Source: Prevotellaceae bacterium UBA5903 (GTDB lineage Bacteria; Bacteroidota; Bacteroidia; Bacteroidales; Bacteroidaceae). Taken from it: a stretch of 14,598 nucleotides of DNA. The translations under genes and the position numbers were made by a program. The stretch is from the NCBI GenBank assembly GCA_002431845.1, contig DJEH01000118.1, positions 1-14,598 of the forward strand, read 5' to 3'. Numbering within the stretch: the stretch's first letter is position 1; each line of letters begins with the position of its first letter. Shown piece after piece: positions 7,457 through 14,467 of the stretch. Under the pieces are notes generated by a model. The model was given only the letters and a program-made list of their open reading frames with translations. It had not been told where the DNA came from and did not search any database.

Positions 7457-7487
7457 CAGCATAAAACAAAGAAAATTGCAACAAATC

Positions 7488-7976
7488 ATGAGTAATAGAA
7501 TGCAACGTTTGGAGGTGTTGCGTGTGATACTTGAGGGCAGTAACGACTTAGGAAGTCATGAGGATATACTCAAAGAGCTTGCCCAGAATGGTTGGAACGT
7601 AACACAAGCAACGCTGTCAAGAGACCTTTGCAAGCTACACGCCGCCAAAGTACTGACGGCAGATGGATACAGATACATCCTGCCCGAGAGCCCCATGTAT
7701 CACCGGTCCGTTAAACCCGATATTGTACCACAATATCTCAGAAATTCAGGCTTTTTATCTATAGCATTCTCTGGTCACATGGCCGTTCTGAAAACTCGTC
7801 CGGGCTATGCTGCAGGACTTGCATCAGACATTGATGCCCACAAACTTGAAAGTGTATTAGGCACCATAGCAGGCGACGATACAATCCTTGTTATCATTCG
7901 CGAAGAAGCCACTCGTCAAGAACTTACCGACGAATTGGCACAAGTTATACCTGCCTTGCGAAGCATCGTGCTTTAA
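7488..7976 (+). CDS. argR: Arginine repressor ArgR
   Basis: A 162-residue arginine-sensing transcription factor. The N-terminal winged helix (about 5-66) contains VTQATLSRDLCKL, whose SR pair is the usual DNA-contact motif. The C-terminal domain carries KTRPGYAAGLASDID (about 102-116) and GTIAGDDTILVI (125-136), whose D130-D131 correspond to the arginine-contacting Asp pair that holds the hexamer together. I chose the ATG at 7488. The frame is open back to a TTG at 7446, but a start there would lie upstream of the likely transcription start and overlap the -7 box, and the extra 14 residues look unlike ArgR. The next arginine gene follows after 135 bases on the same strand. It probably represses this cluster, and possibly itself, when arginine is plentiful. 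Confidence 0.93.
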   Translation: MSNRMQRLEVLRVILEGSNDLGSHEDILKELAQNGWNVTQATLSRDLCKLHAAKVLTADGYRYILPESPMYHRSVKPDIVPQYLRNSGFLSIAFSGHMAVLKTRPGYAAGLASDIDAHKLESVLGTIAGDDTILVIIREEATRQELTDELAQVIPALRSIVL

Positions 7977-8016
7977 ACTGATACTTAACCAAGCTTCTAC
8001 AACATACCCTATTAAA

Positions 8017-8062
8017 CCTATACATAGGTATAGGCTAATAAATATGCAAGTCAGCTTGCATA
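8017..8062. repeat. Two tandem perfect inverted repeats between argR and the GNAT gene
   Basis: CCTATAC-ATAG-GTATAGG (8017-8034) is followed 8 bases later by TATGCAAG-TCAG-CTTGCATA (8043-8062). Both are perfect stems (7 and 8 bp) with 4-base loops, and neither is followed by a T-run. Immediately after them comes CATGAATAAA (8064-8073), identical to the first ten bases of the Bacillus ARG-box consensus, but without a good second half. Together they make a plausible regulatory leader for the enzyme genes. The role is not known. Confidence 0.5.
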
Positions 8063-8111
8063 GCATGAATAAACTACGAAACTAAAACATTTATATACAT
8101 ACAATAAAACA

Positions 8112-8738
8112 ATGGAAGAATACGACGATGGAATAAAGGTGATTGTAGCAGATGCACAACACGAAAAATACGTCGATACCATACTGCAAACCATTACAGA
8201 TGCAGCAAAGGTGCGTGGCTCAGGCATTGCCAGCCGTACTCACGAATACGTAGCCACCAAGATGAAAGAACGCAAGGCTATTATTGCTCTCTACGGAGAA
8301 GAGTTTGCTGGCTTTTGCTACATTGAGAGTTGGGAAAACAAACACTATGTAGCAAACTCTGGTTTGATAGTAGTTCCAAAGTTCCGTGGACACCACCTTG
8401 CCACTCGTATCAAGCGTTTAGCATTTTCACTGAGCCGTGTGCGTTGGCCGCAAGCCAAGATTTTTGGTCTTACAAGTTCGGGAGCCGTAATGCGCATCAA
8501 CACGTCGCTGGGCTATGTACCAGTGCCTTTTGCCGAACTGACACAAGACGATGAATATTGGAAAGGATGCGGCACACCCGATGCACCATGCTGTATCAAC
8601 TGCGACGTACTAGCGCGCACAAAGCGCAAATATTGCGTTTGTACAGGTATGTTGTTCGACCCTGCGCGTCATCCCAACACGCCTCTACCCGTAGAAATAC
8701 CACAAGACGTACTTGACTTTATCAAGACACACGAGTAA
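8112..8738 (+). CDS. GNAT N-acyltransferase, probable N-acylglutamate synthase of arginine synthesis
   Basis: A 208-residue GNAT protein. The acyl-CoA binding segment is LIVVPKFRGHHLATRIKRLA (85-104); the following strand-helix AKIFGLTSSGAVMRINTSLGYVPV (115-138) is the usual GNAT fold ending in a Gly-Tyr turn. The C-terminal part is unusual: C153, C160, C161, C164, C175 and C177 (GCG, PCCINC, YCVC) look like a small metal site. The position between argR and argG, with no other first-step enzyme nearby, suggests that it acylates glutamate to start arginine synthesis. Bacteroides are known to use N-succinylated intermediates, so the donor could be succinyl-CoA rather than acetyl-CoA; the sequence alone does not decide this. 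It is not a classical ArgA, which carries an amino-acid kinase domain, so no symbol is given. argG follows after 58 bases. Confidence 0.75.
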   Translation: MEEYDDGIKVIVADAQHEKYVDTILQTITDAAKVRGSGIASRTHEYVATKMKERKAIIALYGEEFAGFCYIESWENKHYVANSGLIVVPKFRGHHLATRIKRLAFSLSRVRWPQAKIFGLTSSGAVMRINTSLGYVPVPFAELTQDDEYWKGCGTPDAPCCINCDVLARTKRKYCVCTGMLFDPARHPNTPLPVEIPQDVLDFIKTHE

Positions 8739-8796
8739 GGAAAAAGCAAAATGGTTGCAGCATCTATACCGCTGCATAACAACTCAAAGAAACAAA

Positions 8797-9996
8797 ATGA
8801 AGAAGAAAGTAGTAGTAGCCTTTAGCGGTGGATTAGACACATCATACACCGTTATGTACTTGGCTAAAGAAAAAGGATATGAGGTTTATGCTGCATGTGC
8901 CAACACAGGCGGCTTTAGCGACGAACAACTCAAAACCAACGAAGAAAACGCTTATAAACTTGGCGCAACCAAATACGTAACGCTCGATGTTACACACGAA
9001 TATTACGAAAAGAGCCTAAAGTACATGGTTTTTGGCAACGTTTTGCGCAACAATGTATACCCTATTTCGGTATCGAGCGAGCGTATTTTCCAAGGCATGG
9101 CAATAGCTCGTTATGCCAAAGAAATCGGAGCTGACGCCATTGCGCACGGCTCTACAGGCGCAGGCAACGACCAAGTTCGCTTCGATATGACCTTCCTTGT
9201 GATGTGCCCCGACATGGAGATTATAACCCTTACCCGCGACGGCAATCTATCACGTAAAGAAGAAGTAGACTACCTCAATCAACACGGATTTAAGGCCGAC
9301 TTTACTAAACTTAAGTATTCATACAACGTAGGTATTTGGGGCACAAGCATCTGTGGTGGCGAAATACTTGACTCTGCACAAGGCTTGCCCGAAACAGCCT
9401 ATCTTAAGCAAGTTACGAAGCATGGTAGCGAACAACTCAAACTCACCTTTGAAAAGGGAGAGCTAAAGGCTATTAATGGTGTACGTTACGACGACCCCAT
9501 CGAAGCTATTCGCAAGGTCGAAGAGATTGGCGCTGCTTATGGCATCGGACGCGATATGCACGTGGGCGACACTATCATTGGCATCAAAGGTCGTGTGGGC
9601 TTTGAGGCTGCTGCCCCTGCCCTTATCATTGGCGCACACCGTTTCCTTGAAAAGTACACCCTATCTAAGTGGCAACAATATTGGAAAGATCAAGTGGCCA
9701 ATTGGTATGGAATGTTCCTTCACGAGAGCCAATATCTCGAGCCCGTAATGCGCGACATTGAGGCTATGCTCACCAGTTCGCAGCGCTACGTAAACGGCAC
9801 AGCCATTCTCGAACTCCGTCCGTTAGGCTTCAGCACAGTGGGTGTAGACAGCCCCGACGACCTTGTTAAGACCAAGTTTGGCGAGTATGGCGAAACCCAA
9901 AAGGGATGGACTGCCGAAGATGCTAAGGGCTTTATTAAAGTGCTCAGCACCCCATTGCGCGTGTTCTATGCCAACCACCAAGACGACGCTAAATAA
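8797..9996 (+). CDS. argG: Argininosuccinate synthase
   Basis: A 399-residue cytoplasmic enzyme that joins citrulline and aspartate at the expense of ATP to give argininosuccinate, the penultimate step of arginine synthesis. The ATP pyrophosphatase loop is AFSGGLDTSYT (8-18). The second nucleotide and citrulline-binding motif HGSTGAGNDQVRF follows near residue 120, and GIWGTSICGGEILDS near residue 180; the length is normal. The ATG at 8797 begins MKKKVVVAFSGG, exactly where the family begins. The same frame is open back to 8713 inside the GNAT gene, but those extra residues are unlike the family. The 58-base gap to the GNAT gene holds a 6-bp hairpin (TGCAGC at 8756-8761, GCTGCA at 8771-8776), and I see no -7 box there, so the two are probably co-transcribed. 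Confidence 0.95.
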   Translation: MKKKVVVAFSGGLDTSYTVMYLAKEKGYEVYAACANTGGFSDEQLKTNEENAYKLGATKYVTLDVTHEYYEKSLKYMVFGNVLRNNVYPISVSSERIFQGMAIARYAKEIGADAIAHGSTGAGNDQVRFDMTFLVMCPDMEIITLTRDGNLSRKEEVDYLNQHGFKADFTKLKYSYNVGIWGTSICGGEILDSAQGLPETAYLKQVTKHGSEQLKLTFEKGELKAINGVRYDDPIEAIRKVEEIGAAYGIGRDMHVGDTIIGIKGRVGFEAAAPALIIGAHRFLEKYTLSKWQQYWKDQVANWYGMFLHESQYLEPVMRDIEAMLTSSQRYVNGTAILELRPLGFSTVGVDSPDDLVKTKFGEYGETQKGWTAEDAKGFIKVLSTPLRVFYANHQDDAK

Positions 9997-10034
9997 CGCA
10001 TTTTTCTGCAACATACGCAATATGTTTGAATGAT

Positions 10035-10067
10035 TAAAAGAATGGCAATTTGATTGTCATTCTTTTA
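10035..10067. terminator. Hairpin between argG and argC
   Basis: Arms 10035-10049 and 10053-10067 pair over 15 bp with one G-T wobble (GAATGGCAAT with ATTGTCATTC) around a 3-base TTG loop. A-rich DNA precedes and T-rich DNA (TTTTATTT) follows, as in a bidirectional or partial terminator. It could lower read-through from argG into argC or stabilise the upstream mRNA. TATGTTTG (10021-10028), a match to the -7 consensus, lies just in front but has no -33 partner. Confidence 0.6.
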
Positions 10068-10099
10068 TTTAAAACACCTTATTAAGAATAAATAATCGC

Positions 10100-11068
10100 A
10101 TGATAAAAATAGGTATTATCGGTGGAGCTGGATACACAGCAGGCGAATTATGCCGCATACTTCTTAACCATCCTGATGCAGAAATAGTGTTTGTTAATAG
10201 CGAGAGCAATGCTGGCAATCTGCTTGCCAACGTGCATGAGGGCTTGTATGGTGAGACCGATTTACGCTTTACCGACCAACTTCCATTTGACGAAGTAGAC
10301 GTGGTATTCTTCTGCTTTGGTCACGGCAAGAGCACCAAATTCCTTGCCGAACACTACATCCCCGCCGATGTTAGGATTATAGACCTTGCACAAGATTTTC
10401 GCCTTGAAAGCGAAGACAACGACTACGTTTATGGTCTGCCCGAACTCAATCGCTCTAAGATACAAAACACGCTCCACGTGGCCAATCCAGGCTGCTTTGC
10501 CACTTGCATACAGTTAGGTTTGCTTCCGTTAGCCGAGGTTGGTTTGCTCACAAGCGACATCTCTGTAAATGCCATAACAGGCTCTACAGGAGCGGGAGTT
10601 AAGCCTGGTGCCACCACACACTTCTCATGGCGTAACAACAACATGAGCATCTATAAGGCGTTTGAACACCAACATGTTCCCGAAATCAAACAATCGTTGC
10701 GCCAATTGCAGCCCACTTTTAGTAGCGAAATAGACTTTATCCCCTATCGTGGCGACTTTGCGCGTGGCATCTTTGCCACCGAGGTTATCAAGTGCGATGC
10801 CCCCATCGAAGAGATTGAAGGCTTCTATCGCGACTTCTACAGCGAGGCTCCCTTTACCCATTACATTGACTCTCCAATCGACCTCAAACAGGTGGTCAAT
10901 ACCAACAAGTGCCTTGTTCATGCTGAGCGACACCGCGACAAATTGCTTATCACCTCATGCATTGACAACCTGCTTAAAGGTGCATCGGGTCAAGCCGTAC
11001 AAAACATGAATCTGATGTTCGGACTCGAAGAAGACACCGGACTACGACTCAAACCAACTGGTTTCTAA
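10100..11068 (+). CDS. argC: N-acyl-gamma-glutamyl-phosphate reductase
   Basis: A 322-residue NADPH-dependent enzyme that reduces N-acylglutamyl phosphate to the semialdehyde, the third step of the pathway. The Rossmann motif is GIIGGAGYTAGEL (5-17). The catalytic cysteine is C132 in NPGCFATC. ITGSTGAGVKPG and the HQHVPEI segment around residue 195 belong to the semialdehyde dehydrogenase-type dimerisation domain, and the ending GASGQAVQNMNLMFGL is typical. In Bacteroides the acyl group may be succinyl instead of acetyl; the sequence does not tell which. The ATG at 10100 begins the nucleotide-binding strand directly. It follows argG by 103 bases with a hairpin between, and argD starts 22 bases after it, so argC and argD are almost surely one transcript. 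Confidence 0.94.
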   Translation: MIKIGIIGGAGYTAGELCRILLNHPDAEIVFVNSESNAGNLLANVHEGLYGETDLRFTDQLPFDEVDVVFFCFGHGKSTKFLAEHYIPADVRIIDLAQDFRLESEDNDYVYGLPELNRSKIQNTLHVANPGCFATCIQLGLLPLAEVGLLTSDISVNAITGSTGAGVKPGATTHFSWRNNNMSIYKAFEHQHVPEIKQSLRQLQPTFSSEIDFIPYRGDFARGIFATEVIKCDAPIEEIEGFYRDFYSEAPFTHYIDSPIDLKQVVNTNKCLVHAERHRDKLLITSCIDNLLKGASGQAVQNMNLMFGLEEDTGLRLKPTGF

Positions 11069-11090
11069 ACACATATAATAGTTTTAATAT

Positions 11091-12239
11091 ATGAACCTTT
11101 TTCCCGTATATCCCTTATTCGATATTAATATAGTAAAAGGCAAAGGTTGCCACGTGTGGGACGATAAAGGACAAGAGTATCTCGACCTTTATGGTGGTCA
11201 TGCTGTTATTAGTATTGGCCACTGCCACCCACATTATGTTGAAATGATGACACGCCAACTCAACACGCTTGGCTTCTATTCTAACTCGGTCATCAACCAA
11301 CTTCAGGTAGAACTTGCCACCCGTTTGGGCAATGCTTGCGGCTATCCCGACTATCAACTATTCCTTATCAACTCGGGTGCTGAAGCCAATGAGAACGCAC
11401 TCAAATTGGCCTCGTTCCACACTGGTCGCAAGCGCATTCTTGCTGCGGGTAAGGCTTTTCATGGTCGCACCTCTTTGGCTGTCGAGGTTACCGACAACCC
11501 CAAGATTGTAGCTCCTGTCAATGCCAATGGCCACGTAACCTTCCTTCCGCTCAACAACCTTGAGGCTTTTGAGGCAGAACTTAAAAAGGGTGATGTAGCA
11601 GCCGTTATCGTAGAGTGCATACAGGGCGTAGGCGGCATTCGCATGGCTACCAAGGCATTTATGCAAGGCTTGCGCAAGGCTTGCGATGCAGCAGGCACCT
11701 TACTCATTTGCGACGAAATACAGTGTGGCTATGGTCGCTCGGGCAAATTCTTTGCTCACCAGCACCTTGATGTTAAACCCGACATCATCACATGCGCCAA
11801 GGGCATAGGCAATGGTTTTCCAATGGGTGCAGTTATTATATCGCCCAACATCAAAGCCACTTATGGCATGCTTGGCACCACCTTTGGTGGCAATCACTTA
11901 GCTTGCACAGCAGCCCTTGCAGTGCTTGATGTTATTGAGGAAGAAGGCCTTATTGACAATGCTGCCAAGGTGGGCAGCTACCTTATTGGCGAGCTTAAAA
12001 AGATGCAAAAAAACAATCCTCACATCACCGACGTGCGTGGCGAGGGACTGATGATTGGTGTGGAATACGACATGCCTATCAAGGATTTCCGCAACCACCT
12101 TGTACACAACGAGCACATGTTTACAGGCGCTGCATCTACCAACATCTTGCGCCTTCTGCCCCCTCTGTCGCTCACGATGGAAGAGGCCGAGCAAGCTATA
12201 CACAAGTTGCAACAAGCTTGGGATGAGTACGACAAATAG
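11091..12239 (+). CDS. argD: N-acylornithine aminotransferase (class III, PLP)
   Basis: A 382-residue pyridoxal-phosphate enzyme that converts N-acylglutamate semialdehyde and glutamate to N-acylornithine. SGAEANENALKLA (95-107) holds the phosphate-binding turn, KAFHGRT (121-127) stacks on the cofactor, D208-E209 in CDEIQCGYGRSGKFFA contact the pyridine ring, and K237 in CAKGIGNGFPMGA is the Schiff-base lysine; GTTFGGNHLAC follows. The class includes acetylornithine, succinylornithine and ornithine transaminases; the position directly after argC makes the biosynthetic acylornithine role much the likeliest. It is the last gene of the cluster and ends at a bidirectional terminator. proC, which I recall following argD in some Bacteroides, is absent here. 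Confidence 0.93.
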   Translation: MNLFPVYPLFDINIVKGKGCHVWDDKGQEYLDLYGGHAVISIGHCHPHYVEMMTRQLNTLGFYSNSVINQLQVELATRLGNACGYPDYQLFLINSGAEANENALKLASFHTGRKRILAAGKAFHGRTSLAVEVTDNPKIVAPVNANGHVTFLPLNNLEAFEAELKKGDVAAVIVECIQGVGGIRMATKAFMQGLRKACDAAGTLLICDEIQCGYGRSGKFFAHQHLDVKPDIITCAKGIGNGFPMGAVIISPNIKATYGMLGTTFGGNHLACTAALAVLDVIEEEGLIDNAAKVGSYLIGELKKMQKNNPHITDVRGEGLMIGVEYDMPIKDFRNHLVHNEHMFTGAASTNILRLLPPLSLTMEEAEQAIHKLQQAWDEYDK

Positions 12240-12258
12240 CACATTTTAAAGGGATAAA

Positions 12259-12308
12259 CAAAAAGGCGAAGCAAGTTTTCCACAAAGGAAATTGCTTCGC
12301 CTTTTTTA
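12259..12308. terminator. Bidirectional terminator between argD and the WYL gene
   Basis: GGCGAAGCAA pairs with TTGCTTCGCC as a 10-bp stem, extended inward by TTTCC / GGAAA with a small bulge and outward by an A-tract on the left and a T-tract (12302-12307) on the right. With A-run and T-run on opposite sides it can serve both argD (+) and the convergent WYL gene (-). Confidence 0.9.
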
Positions 12309-12327
12309 TTGTTAATAACTCACTACA

Positions 12328-13242
12328 TCACACATCGGCTTGCCATTTTTCAACCATTGTAGTAAGTTTATCGTCTATATACTTACTAAAATCGGGCGAG
12401 TCTACAATCTCAATATCCTCGTATAGTCCCAGCACAAACCTGCCTATGCCCACATAGCTACACACCTTGGTGTTGAAGCGATGACGCCCATCGTCAAGTA
12501 GTGTCATTTCGTGAAGAGCATCAGGATATTCCTCAAGCATCAAGCATCTTGATAGTTTGCCCATAATGAGCGAAACAGGCATTTGTTTTTCGCCCGTAAA
12601 ACCAAACATATCGCTAAAGAAAGGCAGATGTTCTGCCTTGTGCGACCATAGCAAGTCTACCATCTCAACACTTTCAATGCGTGCTATCTTAAATGTTTTA
12701 TTGGTTTTCGCCCCAATTTCGTAGCACCTCACCTCATTGTTTTGGTTCAAAAACATGTAGGGTTCTACATATCGGTTGCTCACCTTACCACTCGATGCTG
12801 ACGTATAGTTTTTAAGCACAACCACACGCTCTTCTCTAATAGCATCAAATAGGGTACTAATGTTGCGAGCCACCTTATAGTCTATGCCATGTTTAGCCAA
12901 CACTTCAGGGTCGTAAAGGGCTGCCAACTTCTCGCGCAAGTGTCTCACCTGCGAGGAGTTGTCGTAAACCGAGTTAAGCACTTGGTTAATGGTCAAAGCT
13001 TCATCTTCTGTAAAACTTATGCCATTCGTTATTTCTCTAAAAAAGGGGGAACTCGAATCTAAGCTATATTTCGTCCCCACTTTCTTCACCACAAAACCCA
13101 TGTTTTTAAACGCATCGATATATCGATAAATCGACCGACGGTTCATACCGAGTTCTTCACCTATTTCGTCAATTGAGAGCTTATGGTTCTGCGTTAGCAA
13201 TACCATTAAGCGCAACTGACGAGCAAATTTTTCAAGTTCCAT
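12328..13242 (-). CDS. WYL-domain transcriptional regulator
   Basis: A 304-residue predicted DNA-binding protein. The N-terminus (about 1-60) is a winged helix of the HTH_11/DeoR type: KLSIDEIGEELGMNRRSIYRYIDAFKNMGF, with the recognition helix around 33-46. A linker follows, then a WYL-like ligand-sensing domain from about 137 (RVVVLKNYTSASSGKVSNRYVEPYMFLNQNNEVRCYEIGAKTN, broken here by description only for position: 139-181) ending in FKIARIESVEMV. The W-Y-L triplet is degenerate, reading C-Y-E around 173-175. A C-terminal extension follows. WYL proteins often sense nucleotides or nucleic acids and can control defence loci, but nothing of that kind is visible nearby. It runs towards argD and shares its terminator, so it is not in the arginine operon. 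Target and ligand are unknown. Confidence 0.82.
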   Translation of the reverse strand: MELEKFARQLRLMVLLTQNHKLSIDEIGEELGMNRRSIYRYIDAFKNMGFVVKKVGTKYSLDSSSPFFREITNGISFTEDEALTINQVLNSVYDNSSQVRHLREKLAALYDPEVLAKHGIDYKVARNISTLFDAIREERVVVLKNYTSASSGKVSNRYVEPYMFLNQNNEVRCYEIGAKTNKTFKIARIESVEMVDLLWSHKAEHLPFFSDMFGFTGEKQMPVSLIMGKLSRCLMLEEYPDALHEMTLLDDGRHRFNTKVCSYVGIGRFVLGLYEDIEIVDSPDFSKYIDDKLTTMVEKWQADV

Positions 13243-13471
13243 TAATTATTAGTTAATGTTTTAGAATATTATATCTTTCGTCTAAGGCACACAATGTACC
13301 CATAAGCGCGAGTAAATGTACAACATAATTTGCAGTGCAACAACTTTAGAACTATTTTTACTTAAAAAATGTATCTTAAAAGATAAATAACGTAAGAATA
13401 GCACGCTTTCTTTACAAAATCTCGTATTTTCGCAAAGTCATTCATCTACACTTACAACGAACTATATATAT
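13243..13471. other. Divergent intergenic region
   Basis: This 229-base AT-rich stretch must contain promoters for both the WYL gene (-) and the membrane-protein gene (+). The only near-match to a -7 box for the + strand is TATTTTCG (13425-13432), and I found no TAnnTTTG on the - strand. An inverted repeat TATCTT-AA-AAGATA (13372-13385) has the same arms as the dyad upstream of the GH84 gene, with a shorter spacer; TTGCA-G-TGCAA lies at about 13330. No gene is seen. Confidence 0.5.
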
Positions 13472-14467
13472 ATGAGTAAAACGCTAAAAAACGCCATATT
13501 CCTACTATTGTCTACCCTTGTTGGCGTAGCCATGATGATGTGGATATATCGCGGTTTCAACTTTGCTGTACTCTCGCAGTTCTTTAGTTATCCGCGCCAC
13601 TATATGTGGGTAGTTTTGGTGCTTTTGGCAGGCATCATAGCCAATGTGTTACGTGCCTATCGTTGGAAAATGCTGCTACATTCTGCCCACATCCACATCT
13701 CAAAGCGGCGTGCTATTGAGCTAATATTCATTGCTTATCTTGTAAACAGCGTAACTCCACGCCTTGGCGAACTTGCGCGTTCGCTGCTTGTTAAGCGCGG
13801 TAATGCCGACATCTCCACACGCGCACTTGGCACAGTGGTCATTGAGAAGGTAGCAGATTTGTGTTTTCTCATCCTTATCATAGGGTTAGCGGTGTCGTTG
13901 CGCTGGACCAAGACGATGGCACTTGTGCATACATTCACCGACCGCCTCACGCTTGCATTGCCCAACTACCTTTTTTATGTCATAGCAGGTTGCGCCGTGT
14001 GCTTGCTCATCGGGTTGAGTTTTCCACTATGGAAATACCTTCGCCATTTTGTTAGTAACCTTTGGCAAGGGGTTGCAGCCATTGCGCATCTTGAGAGTCC
14101 GTTGGGCTTTTTTACCCTCTGCATAGGCATTTGGGGGTGCAACTTTTTGCAGCTCTTCTTGCTTGTTCCCTGCTTTGACGGCATGACACATGTGTCGTTG
14201 GCAGATATGCTCCACGTCTTTACGGTTCTTAGTGTGGGTGTGTTGCTACCCACCCCCGCAGGGGCAGGCCCTTGGCACTATGCCGTAGTAAAAACGCTCA
14301 CCAGCATCTATGCCGTTGCGCGTCCCACCGCACAGTCGTTTGCACTCATCTCTCATGGGCTTAAAACCTTGCTCGTTATGTTGCTCGGAGTGCTGGGTTA
14401 CGCCAGCTACTACCGCTCGGTTTGGAAGAGTGCACACCGCCATCGCATGTCACAAAATATGAAGTAA
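13472..14467 (+). CDS. Flippase-like integral membrane protein, LPG-synthase TM family
   Basis: A 331-residue inner-membrane protein with about seven or eight hydrophobic spans (roughly 8-26, 44-62, 82-94, 127-145, 163-187, 212-235, 246-262, 293-312). It carries the family hallmarks: RAYRW after the second span, NSVTPRLGELARSLLVKR (92-109) with the P-R-x-G-E core, VIEKVADL (123-130), and a late PTPAGAGPWHY (260-270). The family (lysylphosphatidylglycerol synthase TM region, also called YbhN- or AglD-like) is linked to moving or modifying lipids; this protein has no soluble aminoacyl-transferase domain, so it is not a full MprF. The exact substrate is unknown. The start fits the A/T-rich leader. 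It is transcribed away from the WYL gene. Confidence 0.83.
   Translation: MSKTLKNAIFLLLSTLVGVAMMMWIYRGFNFAVLSQFFSYPRHYMWVVLVLLAGIIANVLRAYRWKMLLHSAHIHISKRRAIELIFIAYLVNSVTPRLGELARSLLVKRGNADISTRALGTVVIEKVADLCFLILIIGLAVSLRWTKTMALVHTFTDRLTLALPNYLFYVIAGCAVCLLIGLSFPLWKYLRHFVSNLWQGVAAIAHLESPLGFFTLCIGIWGCNFLQLFLLVPCFDGMTHVSLADMLHVFTVLSVGVLLPTPAGAGPWHYAVVKTLTSIYAVARPTAQSFALISHGLKTLLVMLLGVLGYASYYRSVWKSAHRHRMSQNMK

Noticed and set aside
7446..7487. Earlier TTG start for argR
   Set aside because: It would lie upstream of the likely transcription start and overlap the -7 box; the ATG at 7488 gives a normal ArgR N-terminus.
8713..8796. Earlier ATG start for argG inside the GNAT gene
   Set aside because: The extra 28 residues are unlike the family; MKKKVVVAFSGG from 8797 is the conserved beginning.
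12328..14467. WYL regulator plus membrane protein as a new defence system
   Set aside because: WYL proteins do occur in defence loci, but the neighbours here are core metabolism and a common lipid-related membrane family, with no effector domain.
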